Shown: positions 1-6,602, counted from the first letter of the stretch. The stretch: 9,076 nucleotides of DNA from DASQDN01 sp035630195 (GCA_035630195.1 DASQLD010000659.1:1-9076); one strand, 5' to 3'. The notes: generated by a model from the letters alone, not told the origin. Translations and numbers: made by a program.

Positions 1-437
1 CCGACCTGCGCGATCATCTCGCCGGAAACCGGCTTGGAAAGCTTCTTGATTTCTTCCACCGCTACTTCGACGGCTTTATCGATGCCGCGCTTGATCGCCA
101 TCGGATTGGCTCCCGCCGCGACCGCCTTGACACCCTCGCGGAAAATCGCTTGCGCCAGAATCGTCGCAGTCGTTGTTCCGTCACCAGCGATATCGGAGGT
201 CTTTGAGGCGACCTCGCGCACCATTTGGGCGCCCATGTTCTCCAGCGGATCCTTCAACTCGACCTCCTTTGCAACGGTCACTCCATCCTTGGTGATCGTC
301 GGCCCGCCGAATTTCTTTTCAAGAATGACGTTGCGGCCTTTCGGTCCCAGAGTCACCTTTACCGCCTCGGCAAGCTGGTTAACGCCGCGAAGGATCGCTT
401 GACGCGAATGTTCGCTGTAAATGATCTGTTTTGCCAT
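1..437 (-). CDS. groEL: 60 kDa chaperonin GroEL, N-terminal part (cut by window edge)
   Basis: The first 145 residues of GroEL, the ATP-driven cytoplasmic folding chamber that works with GroES. The reading begins MAKQIIYSEHSRQAILRG and runs through the family landmarks: TLGPKG near residues 29-34, KFGGPTITKDGVTVAKE near 42-58, and the ATP/Mg-binding loop GDGTTTAT at 86-93, whose first Asp is the conserved metal ligand. The segment is the equatorial domain plus the beginning of the intermediate domain; the rest lies off the left edge. The ATG at 437 is preceded by AGGAA six bases upstream. The gap to groES is only 28 bp, so the two are certainly co-transcribed. No residue departs obviously from a functional GroEL. 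Identification is by direct recognition of a very conserved sequence. Confidence 0.98.
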   Translation of the reverse strand, partial: MAKQIIYSEHSRQAILRGVNQLAEAVKVTLGPKGRNVILEKKFGGPTITKDGVTVAKEVELKDPLENMGAQMVREVASKTSDIAGDGTTTATILAQAIFREGVKAVAAGANPMAIKRGIDKAVEVAVEEIKKLSKPVSGEMIAQV

Positions 438-465
438 GATGATTTCCTATGAGTCGAGCTCGGAT

Positions 466-783
466 CTACTTGGTTTTTGCGACGACATGACCGCTCACAC
501 TGAGAACGCCGAGTACGTCGTCCTCACGCATGATTAGAAACTCAGCGCCGTCAATCTTTGTCTCACTGCCTGAGTACTTCCCAAAGAGGATGCGGTCTCC
601 CACCTTCACGTCCAGGTCGGCCAGTTTCCCGTCCTCCAGCCTCTTGCCATGCCCCACAGCGATCACTTCGCCTTCCTGTGGTTTTTCCTGGGCGGAATCG
701 GGAATTACGATGCCGTTGCGCGCGGTTTCCTGCTCCGCTATCCGCTTCACCACAATGCGGTCGTATAGGGGTCGAATGTCCAT
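466..783 (-). CDS. groES: 10 kDa co-chaperonin GroES
   Basis: A 105-residue GroES, the heptameric lid of the GroEL chamber. It begins MDIRPLYDRIVVKRI and contains the mobile loop that docks on GroEL (about residues 16-34), with NGIVIPD where most homologues have GGI(V/L)(L/I)P. It continues with GEVIAVGHGKR, VKVGDRILFGKYSG and the closing LIMREDDVLGVL. Canonical GroES usually stops at or just after that point; here about ten more residues (SVSGHVVAKTK) follow, giving a slightly long, basic tail. I chose the ATG at 783 because it matches the usual N-terminus and has GGAGG eight bases upstream; an in-frame GTG at 798 would add five unlikely residues. The upstream gene ends (TGA) one base before this ATG, so translation is probably coupled. 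Confidence 0.97.
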   Translation of the reverse strand: MDIRPLYDRIVVKRIAEQETARNGIVIPDSAQEKPQEGEVIAVGHGKRLEDGKLADLDVKVGDRILFGKYSGSETKIDGAEFLIMREDDVLGVLSVSGHVVAKTK

Positions 784-784
784 G

Positions 785-1285
785 TCACCTGCCTCCACTA
801 GAACTCGTGCTGGCCGTCTTCTCGGCTTTGATTACTCGGCTTTTAATTAATTGATACCGGGGATCCTGACCGATCATCTGGCGCACCTGATCACTGATCT
901 CTTGCCAGTCGTGAATGAAGTAGCCGGCCCGACCCCGGCTTAGTACTTCGGTGCGCTTATTCTCGAGGATCGCTAGGATCGCTTCGGTATCACTTCGTTT
1001 GCGCGCATCCTGTCGCTCCGCAATCGACCGGAATGACTTCGCTACACGGTCGAACTCATCGTTGACGCGTGTCCGGATTGCTACCGCCCACTCGATCTGG
1101 CTGGTGCTACCGAGCAGCGGTTTGTTCCCAAATTCCAAACCCGAAGATAAGCGTGCAGAACCTCCTTCGTTCTCCCATCGCAAAAGCGCAAAGGCTGCGT
1201 CGCCCGGCGCTGGACCGCCGGCTAACTCGCGAGTCGCCGCAGCTTCGGCGCCAACGGTTTTGCTCGTGTCTTCCGGTTTGATCAT
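785..1285 (-). CDS. Uncharacterised soluble protein encoded directly upstream of groES
   Basis: A 166-residue protein I do not recognise with certainty. The first ~55 residues are low in structure and rich in Ala, Gly and charged residues. The core (about 58-150) is predicted helical and carries the pattern GSTSQIEWAVAIR at 59-71, followed by a long charged helix (72-115) and RAGYFIHDWQEI at 119-130. The GS-x-x-QI-x-WA-x-x-IR pattern followed downstream by an aromatic 'YFI' patch resembles small uncharacterised bacterial and phage proteins with GS-x-x-QI-x-WA...(F/Y)WI; that is only a resemblance. The tail is Ser/Gly-rich. There is no signal peptide or membrane segment. The ATG at 1285 is preceded by GGAAGG at good spacing, and an upstream in-frame start would run back into the preceding gene. 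The stop lies one base from the groES start, which strongly suggests a coupled operon and perhaps a chaperonin- or stress-related role. Confidence 0.8.
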   Translation of the reverse strand: MIKPEDTSKTVGAEAAATRELAGGPAPGDAAFALLRWENEGGSARLSSGLEFGNKPLLGSTSQIEWAVAIRTRVNDEFDRVAKSFRSIAERQDARKRSDTEAILAILENKRTEVLSRGRAGYFIHDWQEISDQVRQMIGQDPRYQLIKSRVIKAEKTASTSSSGGR

Positions 1286-1328
1286 TGGAAGCCTTCCTAT
1301 ACTGCGCTGCGGAACCGGGGCGCCAGTT

Positions 1329-1997
1329 TTACGGCTTAAAGTTCCGTGCATTCACCAGCCGTGCCTTTTCAAGCGAGAGTCGGTCATCCTGTTCCTGCTT
1401 TCGCGAGGCTTCGATGGCCCGCTCCGGCGCCTCTATCGCGTCCAGCCGAGCAGCTTCGGTGATCGCCGTTGCCGCCAGCGCATCCAGCCGTTTCGAATAC
1501 ATCACCAGCGCAAAGCTGTCCCCATAGCCGGAACGCACCAGATTGAACGAGTACTGCGAATCCTGCCATCGTGCGATTACTTGAGCCATTTCGGCATAGT
1601 TGGAGTGATAAGCGATATCAGCTTTAGGTCGGGTCGCAATCCCGTAAGTAGAGGAGATGGCGGCGATCATGTCATCCGTTGTCAGCCCTTCAACTCTGTC
1701 GCGATCGTAGGTAACCACAATCCGGTAAAGGGCCCCGTCGTAAAACGAAAGTGAACCTTCTTTGATGGTGTCTTTGTCGCCCGAATAACCAAGTGCGCCG
1801 GGTTGCCAGTCTAGTTTCTGAATCAGCGCCGGCCGCTGGTGGACGGGTTTGGCCTCAGAAGCTTCTATCCCCGCCTGCTTGGCTGCGGCAGATAAGTCCA
1901 TCCCCAATCGGAATCCACGGTAAGTGGAGAGTTCTTCCGCGCCGAAAGCGGACGTGCCGAGAACACCGATTAATACGACGAAAGCGCACGCAGTCAT
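1329..1997 (-). CDS. Exported protein of unknown function with C-terminal coiled coil
   Basis: A 222-residue protein with a clear Sec signal peptide: hydrophobic residues 4-18 ending SAFGA, with likely cleavage after Ala20. The mature part starts EELSTYRGFRLGMDL; an 'FRLGM' segment shortly after the signal peptide is common in periplasmic proteins of unknown function. A mixed alpha/beta core (about 25-170) contains SLSFYDGALYRIVVTYDRDR and DMIAAISSTYG. The last ~50 residues (171-216) are rich in Ala, Glu, Arg and Lys and probably form a helix or coiled coil. I know no function for it. Its ATG overlaps the stop of the preceding small membrane-protein gene in an ATGA arrangement, so the two are translationally coupled. 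It is followed after 43 bp by the next gene of the groE operon. The presumed location is periplasm or outer envelope (inference from the signal peptide). Confidence 0.82.
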   Translation of the reverse strand: MTACAFVVLIGVLGTSAFGAEELSTYRGFRLGMDLSAAAKQAGIEASEAKPVHQRPALIQKLDWQPGALGYSGDKDTIKEGSLSFYDGALYRIVVTYDRDRVEGLTTDDMIAAISSTYGIATRPKADIAYHSNYAEMAQVIARWQDSQYSFNLVRSGYGDSFALVMYSKRLDALAATAITEAARLDAIEAPERAIEASRKQEQDDRLSLEKARLVNARNFKP

Positions 1998-2224
1998 TTT
2001 GCTGCCCCGCGTTCAGCGATCTTCACGGAAACAAGGGCTCTTCGAGACCTCTTCCCGAGGAACCATGCCGCGGTCACACAAGCGGCGCTCGCCCCGATTG
2101 CTGGCGAATAAATCATCGGTTGGGAAACCGCAACTAAGGCTGGGATGAAAATCAATGCTGCGGCTAGAAGGGCGATGGTGACGGTGTATTCGCGACCCGC
2201 CGGGTGCTGAATGGATTGAAACAC
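1994..2224 (-). CDS. Small two-helix membrane protein, first gene of the groE operon
   Basis: A 76-residue protein with two hydrophobic stretches (about residues 14-34 and 41-57), separated by a short polar turn and followed by a strongly basic tail beginning GKRSRRALVSVK. The predicted topology is a hairpin in the inner membrane with the basic tail in the cytoplasm. The start is GTG, chosen because GGAGG sits six bases upstream and no ATG in the frame gives a better site. The stop overlaps the ATG of the exported-protein gene (ATGA), a classic coupling signal. It is the gene nearest the promoter at 2331-2360. I do not recognise a family; it might belong with the exported protein as an envelope pair. 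Its small size and lack of motifs limit the claim. Confidence 0.7.
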   Translation of the reverse strand: MFQSIQHPAGREYTVTIALLAAALIFIPALVAVSQPMIYSPAIGASAACVTAAWFLGKRSRRALVSVKIAERGAAK

Positions 2225-2230
2225 GGAAAA

Positions 2231-2235
2231 CCTCC
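2231..2235 (-). promoter_or_regulatory. Shine-Dalgarno site for the GTG-started membrane protein gene
   Basis: GGAGG on the minus strand, six bases before the GTG at 2224. It decides the start of the first gene of the groE operon, which has no suitable ATG. Confidence 0.7.
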
Positions 2236-2324
2236 TCGGTTGTCCTAATGCGCCTAAGAGGAGGGAATCAGATCTACCAGACTTAGTTCAGGCGATCTGC
2301 GAGTGGGCAGAAATGCTCAGTTCG

Positions 2325-2342
2325 TTAACTATTATCGGTTAA
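2325..2342. promoter_or_regulatory. Inverted repeat over the -10 box, candidate operator
   Basis: TTAAC-N8-GTTAA, two five-base arms of a perfect inverted repeat whose spacer contains the -10 hexamer of the groE-operon promoter. A dimeric HTH protein bound here would block that promoter. The adjacent divergent gene encodes an HTH protein, the usual arrangement for local repression. Arms this short can occur by chance, so binding is inference. Confidence 0.4.
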
Positions 2343-2360
2343 GTAATGGGATCTTGTCAA
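2331..2360 (-). promoter_or_regulatory. Sigma70-type promoter of the groE operon
   Basis: Read on the minus strand, TTGACA (2360-2355) is followed after 18 bases by GATAAT (2336-2331), a perfect -35 and a five-of-six -10. Transcription would begin near 2324 and give a leader of about 100 bases before the GTG at 2224. I see no CIRCE element (TTAGCACTC-N9-GAGTGCTAA) here, so HrcA control is not supported. The -10 box lies inside an inverted repeat that may bind the divergent HTH regulator. Confidence 0.65.
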
Positions 2361-2409
2361 GCCAAGTAAGACATAATGGAGACACTGCTTTACTGGTAAT
2401 AGTGAATTC

Positions 2410-2415
2410 GGGAGG
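2410..2415 (+). promoter_or_regulatory. Shine-Dalgarno site fixing a GTG start for the HTH regulator
   Basis: GGGAGG four bases before the GTG at 2420. The frame stays open upstream to 2303, but those 39 codons have no ribosome site and cross the divergent promoter, so this site decides the start. Confidence 0.65.
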
Positions 2416-2419
2416 CCAC

Positions 2420-3295
2420 GTGGATGTACCGTTCGTGATCAAGCGGCGGCTGAAGGAACTTGGACTGGATCAAAAGGATCTAGCTGTCGCTACGCAAGTC
2501 ACCGAATCCTATGTCTCACAATTGCTGGCTGGGAAAAAGCCTCCGCCCGCTCCCAACCGGACAGATATCTACGAAAAGATGGGGACGTTCCTGCGGCTCC
2601 AAAGCGGTGAGCTTTCGAAACTTGCTGACGTGCAGCGTAGAGAGCACTTGAAGAAAAGAGTGACGGAGGCGCCCGCGCCGCTGTTCAGAGAGTGCCGGGA
2701 GTTGATTCTTCGTAAATGTGAACTCGACCGACAAGCGGAGCTACGCGGGATATTTGAGAAAGAGCCTTTCGGCGCACTCGAACGTCTGGTGACACAGAAA
2801 CTTCTGGATGTAGCCAAGAGAGTTGCAAGGGAGGAATTAGAAAGCGAAGACTGGCTCCGTCTCATGGCTCAACTCAGCGACCGCAGCTATGAACAGATGA
2901 GAGTAGTTGTCCTTGAGTTCCTGGATGTGGACGTATTCCAGGTATCTGTAGAAAACTGGGTTTTTTTTCTGGATCCGCTAATCGAATCCTGGGACATTGA
3001 CCTCGAAACATTTGGTATGGAAATTGTCCTCAACCGGAGTCTCACGCTCGGAAGTCTGAAACGCTTTGAGTTTGTGGAAAGAGAACCGCAACAGCCCATC
3101 GCAATAGAGCCTGGATTGGAAGAGTTCCTCAGGGATACTTCGCTGAGGGGCGACGCGACCGAAGAGGAAATCGAGTTTCTGAAGATGCTGAAGTTCACAG
3201 CCAGGCGACCTACACCTATTTACTATTACAGAGAACTACAAAATTTGAGGGACCCTTTGCATTTCCGCACTTCCGCGCAAGAGAACGAATCGTAA
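2420..3295 (+). CDS. Helix-turn-helix (XRE/Cro-like) regulator, divergent from the groE operon
   Basis: A 291-residue protein starting at GTG. Residues about 3-66 form a Cro/C1-type helix-turn-helix: VIKRRLKELGLDQKDLAVAT, then VTESYVSQLLAGKK, whose second half is the likely recognition helix. The remaining ~220 residues are a mostly helical, highly charged domain with no enzymatic motif I know; conserved-looking stretches are LILRKC near 95-100, FGALERLVTQKLLDVAKRV near 117-135, FLDPLIESWDIDLETFGMEI near 184-203, and YYYRELQNLRDPLHF near the end. From memory, proteins of this build occur in acidobacterial genomes, but I know of no tested function. The start choice rests on GGGAGG and on the HTH beginning right at that point. 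It is divergent from the groE operon, with an inverted repeat between them, so it is a candidate regulator of that operon. A run of eight T lies within the gene. Confidence 0.85.
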   Translation: MDVPFVIKRRLKELGLDQKDLAVATQVTESYVSQLLAGKKPPPAPNRTDIYEKMGTFLRLQSGELSKLADVQRREHLKKRVTEAPAPLFRECRELILRKCELDRQAELRGIFEKEPFGALERLVTQKLLDVAKRVAREELESEDWLRLMAQLSDRSYEQMRVVVLEFLDVDVFQVSVENWVFFLDPLIESWDIDLETFGMEIVLNRSLTLGSLKRFEFVEREPQQPIAIEPGLEEFLRDTSLRGDATEEEIEFLKMLKFTARRPTPIYYYRELQNLRDPLHFRTSAQENES

Positions 3296-3509
3296 ACGCA
3301 TCCCCAGAATCCGCAGTTCTTCGAGCGCAGCACGGCGAAGGCCAAGGCTGACACCGAGCACCCTCGCGGCGAGAAGAAGAGGCCCGTTGCCCGTCGTGTC
3401 ACGAGAAATATCCGGCACATAGCCGAACCTGTCACCCAGCCGACGCGATTAACTGGCTTATACTGATGCCGATCGGCGCTAAGGCGCGCAGACGTAGAGG
3501 ATTCTTAAA
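3296..3509. other. Non-coding gap between the HTH gene and the DUF4242 gene
   Basis: These 214 bases contain short minus-strand reading frames with no recognisable domain or ribosome site. I see a short CTCG-CGG-CGAG hairpin without a T-run, so no convincing terminator for the HTH gene. A TATACT hexamer at 3459-3464 could be the -10 box for the downstream gene, but no good -35 box precedes it. Confidence 0.4.
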
Positions 3510-3782
3510 ATGCCAAAATTCGTGATTGAACGAGAGATTCCGGGAGCGTCGAAACTCACTGAGGCTGAGCTTCGGGAAGAATTGCTCAAGTCGCTCGGCG
3601 TTTCCAAGCAGCTTGGTCCGGAGATCCAGTGGATCCACAGTTATGTGACGGATGATAAGGTTTATTGCATCTATTTCGCACCGACGGAATCGCTGATTTT
3701 CGAACATGCGCAGAGAGTTGGTGTTCCTGCGAACCGCGTATCTGCTGTGAGGCGGATGCTTGATCCCGCTAACTACCAGTAG
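3510..3782 (+). CDS. Small DUF4242-type (SCO4226-like) alpha/beta protein
   Basis: A 90-residue protein beginning MPKFVIEREIPGASKLTEAE, with GPEIQWIHSYVTDDKVYCIYFAP in the middle and an ending VPANRVSAVRRMLDP. This is the pattern of the DUF4242 family, ferredoxin-like alpha/beta proteins whose studied Streptomyces member (SCO4226) binds nickel. The full family length is present: beta strand 1 (2-8), helix (18-30), strands around 39-58, helix 64-71, final strand/helix. The central IQWIHSYV-x(7)-CIYFAP and the NRVSxVR end are the identifying parts. The metal role of this copy is inference only. A weak site (GAGG) lies nine bases before the ATG. Its last 14 bases overlap the 3' end of the convergent regulator gene, and there is no gene partner on its own strand. 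Confidence 0.85.
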   Translation: MPKFVIEREIPGASKLTEAELREELLKSLGVSKQLGPEIQWIHSYVTDDKVYCIYFAPTESLIFEHAQRVGVPANRVSAVRRMLDPANYQ

Positions 3783-6480
3783 GGTTCGCGTCGGACAACA
3801 GTCGCGCGCTCCGCGCACATCGGATAATCTCCGCGAGCGGCATTCTCCAGGCTTCCTTCCATGCCGCCTGAGCATCCGCTGCATGGCGACTGCGCCACGC
3901 CGGTTTTAGAGCGCTATCGATTCTGGCGCGTTCTTCGGGACGCACGGGAGCCTCGATCGTGTATCGAAGCCCCTCTGCCGCTCCGCCCAGCAGCAGCGCG
4001 GCGTCGAAGTCACGCCTTCGGGCAGCTGCGCAGGCTAGGCCTTCCAAGACTCTGGCAATACCTCTCTGATGGCCCAGAGCCATAAAGATCTGAAGCGCCT
4101 GGTCAAAGAATAAACGTGCGGCTTTAAGGTGATTCTGTTCGGCGGCGAGGCCGCCCAGATCCACGCAAGATCGTCCCATGCCCCATTGATCTTCGATACT
4201 GCGAAACGTCTGGAGCCCCTTCCGGTACAACTTGTCGGCTTCGACAAACCGGCCCTGATTGCGGGCGACATCGCCGAGATGGTTCAACGACCAGGCGACA
4301 GCACTAGGAGACCCGAGGTCCTTGAAAATTGTTAACGCTTCTCTCAGGAGGGCTTGGGCCTTCGCGTAGTCCCCTTGTGCGGTTGAAACCTTTGCAAGAT
4401 TACTCAGAGCTGCAGCGACGGCGCTGCCGTCCCCAATTTCCCTGCAAGTCGCCAGCGACTGCTCGAGCCGAATACGTGCCTGCTCCAGATCGCCGGTCCA
4501 TCGCAGAGAATTCCCAATGTAGCCAAGCTGAGCCGCGATGCCTTTGCGGTCGCCTAGCTTCGTGTAGATTTCAAGGCTCTTGAGGTGCAAATTGATGGCC
4601 GATGCGAAGTCACCTTGCTGCTCTGCGAGGTTAGCCGCGTACCACGCGGCCCTGGCCCGTTGATTCGACGGCGTGGCTGCGCCCGGCAGATTCAGAACTG
4701 CTTCCAGCCGCCCGCGGCCCTCAGATACATGCCCGCGTCTGTCCCAAAATGCATACAGGGCAGTGCTCAGGCGCAAAGCCCATTCCTCATTGCCAATCTT
4801 GATCAGCCAGTCGATAGCGGCGCGAAACTTGTGGTGCTCAGTGTCCCAAACAGACAACCAGGCTGCCCTGTCACGTTCGGTGAGATGAGCAATCCCGTCC
4901 TCAGCCAGCAAAACGAAATACGCGGCATGCGCAAGCCTGGTAAGATCACCTTCGCCACTCGCTGCGAGACGTTCCTCAGCATACTCGCGAATCGTCTCAA
5001 GCATCACAAATCTCGGTTCCCCGATCTCCTGGCCGAAGCACTGGAGCAAGCTCTTGTCCACCAGTGACGCCATCACATCGAGCAGGTCAGACTCGAGGTC
5101 TTCTCGCGGATTGCCGACCGCTTCTGCGCCTTCCAACGTGAATCCGCCCGCAAACACCGCGAGTCTCCGGAAAAGCATCTGCTCAACGTCGGTAAGGAGA
5201 GCGTGGCTCCAATCGATCGTTTTGCGGAGCGATTGCTGGCGTTCGGGCAAATCGCGTGGTCCGCCCGTAAGTAAATCAAGCGGCTTGCTGAGGCGCTCCA
5301 AAATCGCATTTGGCGTAAGTATCTTCACGCGTGCCGCAGCGAGTTCCAGTGCGAGGGGCAAGCCATCAAGGCGCCTACAGATTTCGGCAATCACGGAGGC
5401 GTTTCCACCGGTGATCGCGAAAGCTGGATTGCAGGCGGCGGCACATTGCACGAATAACGCTACGGCTGGGTTCTGTGATAAGGCCTCGACTTCCGGTAGC
5501 TGATTCGGATCCGGAACCGGCAACGGAAGCAGTGGGTATTCGTGCTCTCCGGACAGATGCAGCGCTGCCCGGCTTGTAACGAATATCTTCAAAGGAGGGC
5601 AGCGCTCCAGGAGGGCGGTTAAGAAAGGAGCTGCCGGCAGTAAGTGCTCGAAGTTGTCGAGGAAAAGCAGCGTCGGGGCACATATCGATTTGCTTAGAAA
5701 GTTCGGCAGCACTTCAAGGAGGGACCGACCACCTGTCCGCCGCACATGGAAAACGTTCGCAACTGTCGAGGCAAGTATTTCAGCATGTGTGACGGAGGCC
5801 AGGGGGACAAACCATATGCCACCGGGGAACTGCTCTCTTGTTTCGGCAGCCGCCTGCACCGCCAGCCTCGTCTTCCCGCTTCCGCCTGCGCCCGTTACGG
5901 TCAGCAGGCGCAGGTCGTCGTCCCGGAGCATCTGCCTGACTGCCGCTAAGTCCTGGTCGCGCCCCAACAAAGGCGTGCAGGAGGCTGGCCACTGGAGCGC
6001 TCGGCACTGAGCGGCCCCGGGATCATCAACACGATGCAGCATTCGAGCCGCTGTCCGCGGAATGGGCCTGAATACCGCGAGATATTGGCCTTTGGGTAGT
6101 TCGATCGCGATTGGATCGCCGCGGCCATCACACTCGTAATACTCCTCGATTTTCGAGCGGAGCCTCCGCGCTTGTGCACGAACAATGGTATCGGTGCTCG
6201 GATCAAAAGAGTGTGCGCGCTCGAACACCTCAACGGCCAGCAAGTACTCTTTCAGCGGAGCGGCATTCTCCTGCAGACTGTGCTCTACAAGATAGCTGAG
6301 AAAGCGCTTTAAGCTCGGCGCTTTGGCAAAGATCTGGCTGCGCAGAATGCGCGCTAACTGCTTGCGGATTGCATCAGACGGGATGGGCTGCGCGCTGACA
6401 TCGCCCCCTGGCGCGCTCTCACGCTCCGAAGGATCTGCGCTGAACATCTGGGCAAGTATATCGCGTGAAATAGCGTGCAT
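3769..6480 (-). CDS. STAND-type ATPase regulator: winged-helix-like N-terminus, P-loop ATPase, TPR C-terminus
   Basis: A 903-residue signalling protein. Residues 37-138 form an N-terminal domain (IRKQLARILRSQIF ... ARRLRSKIEEYY ... IELPKGQYLAVF). Its last third resembles the recognition helix and wing of OmpR/SARP winged helices (RRLRxKLE ... G-x-GY). Residues ~170-480 are a STAND/NB-ARC-like ATPase: LLGRDQDL at 171-178, Walker A GAGGSGKT at 197-204, Walker B LLFLDNFEHL at 271-280, sensor-like VTSR at 301-304, GLPLALEL at 373-380, and LVDKSLL at 473-479. Residues ~609-840 hold about five or six TPR units, for example GDFASAINLHLKSLEIY and GDYAKAQALLREALTIF. This order (DNA binding, ATP switch, TPR sensor) mirrors AfsR-type activators. 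The ATG at 6480 lacks a strong ribosome site; Met12 is an alternative. It is divergent from the haloperoxidase gene across a gap with repeats, so a role in its control is plausible but untested. Confidence 0.88.
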   Translation of the reverse strand: MHAISRDILAQMFSADPSERESAPGGDVSAQPIPSDAIRKQLARILRSQIFAKAPSLKRFLSYLVEHSLQENAAPLKEYLLAVEVFERAHSFDPSTDTIVRAQARRLRSKIEEYYECDGRGDPIAIELPKGQYLAVFRPIPRTAARMLHRVDDPGAAQCRALQWPASCTPLLGRDQDLAAVRQMLRDDDLRLLTVTGAGGSGKTRLAVQAAAETREQFPGGIWFVPLASVTHAEILASTVANVFHVRRTGGRSLLEVLPNFLSKSICAPTLLFLDNFEHLLPAAPFLTALLERCPPLKIFVTSRAALHLSGEHEYPLLPLPVPDPNQLPEVEALSQNPAVALFVQCAAACNPAFAITGGNASVIAEICRRLDGLPLALELAAARVKILTPNAILERLSKPLDLLTGGPRDLPERQQSLRKTIDWSHALLTDVEQMLFRRLAVFAGGFTLEGAEAVGNPREDLESDLLDVMASLVDKSLLQCFGQEIGEPRFVMLETIREYAEERLAASGEGDLTRLAHAAYFVLLAEDGIAHLTERDRAAWLSVWDTEHHKFRAAIDWLIKIGNEEWALRLSTALYAFWDRRGHVSEGRGRLEAVLNLPGAATPSNQRARAAWYAANLAEQQGDFASAINLHLKSLEIYTKLGDRKGIAAQLGYIGNSLRWTGDLEQARIRLEQSLATCREIGDGSAVAAALSNLAKVSTAQGDYAKAQALLREALTIFKDLGSPSAVAWSLNHLGDVARNQGRFVEADKLYRKGLQTFRSIEDQWGMGRSCVDLGGLAAEQNHLKAARLFFDQALQIFMALGHQRGIARVLEGLACAAARRRDFDAALLLGGAAEGLRYTIEAPVRPEERARIDSALKPAWRSRHAADAQAAWKEAWRMPLAEIIRCARSARLLSDANPTGS

Positions 6481-6506
6481 TCACAATGCGTTCACATCCA
6501 TTCACT
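6480..6506. promoter_or_regulatory. Three TTCAC(A/T) direct repeats one helical turn apart
   Basis: TTCACA starts at 6480 and 6491, and TTCACT at 6501, so the phases are 11 and 10 bp, all on the same face of the helix. They lie between two divergent genes; the first touches the regulator's start codon. SARP/AfsR-type activators bind short heptad-like direct repeats with about 11-bp spacing, which is the comparison that makes this stand out. Binding by the adjacent regulator is inference. Confidence 0.45.
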
Positions 6507-6534
6507 TGTCTAATCAACCCGGCTGCCTGAAAAT
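6506..6534 (+). promoter_or_regulatory. Weak candidate promoter for the haloperoxidase-cohesin unit
   Basis: TTGTCT (6506-6511), 17 bases, GAAAAT (6529-6534): four of six matches in each box. The -35 box abuts the last TTCACT repeat, as expected for a promoter needing an activator. Weak on its own. Confidence 0.25.
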
Positions 6535-6597
6535 CTGTTGGGACTGGAAAGTTCGAATGAGCGGAAGGAAATGGAAATCACGGCTTAGAAGATGCTT

Positions 6598-6602
6598 GGA
6601 GG
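6598..6602 (+). promoter_or_regulatory. Shine-Dalgarno site fixing the GTG start of the haloperoxidase
   Basis: GGAGG five bases before the GTG at 6608. The frame is open far upstream, but only this site gives both strong ribosome binding and a normal signal peptide. Confidence 0.65.

Noticed and set aside
34..402. Plus-strand open frame across the groEL region
   Set aside because: It is the antisense shadow of groEL, whose protein sequence is unmistakable on the other strand.
951..1754. Long plus-strand open frame (267 codons) opposite two minus-strand genes
   Set aside because: It spans two genes with good ribosome sites and a signal peptide on the other strand. Its translation is rich in Arg/Ser/Pro with no domain, typical of an antisense shadow in GC-rich DNA.
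2303..2419. Upstream extension of the HTH gene frame
   Set aside because: It crosses the divergent promoter and candidate operator and has no ribosome site. The HTH fold and GGGAGG support GTG 2420.
2225..2419. CIRCE (HrcA) element before the groE operon
   Set aside because: GAGTG at 2301-2305 and CTC nearby look suggestive, but the nine-base arms and N9 spacing are not there.
3236..3435. Minus-strand frames in the gap after the HTH gene, one reading like a Leu/Arg-rich helix
   Set aside because: No ribosome site, no domain, and overlap with the end of the HTH gene. A gene remnant is possible, but nothing supports it.
3432..3884. Minus-strand frame of 150 codons across the DUF4242 gene
   Set aside because: It overlaps two well-supported genes and has no recognisable motif.
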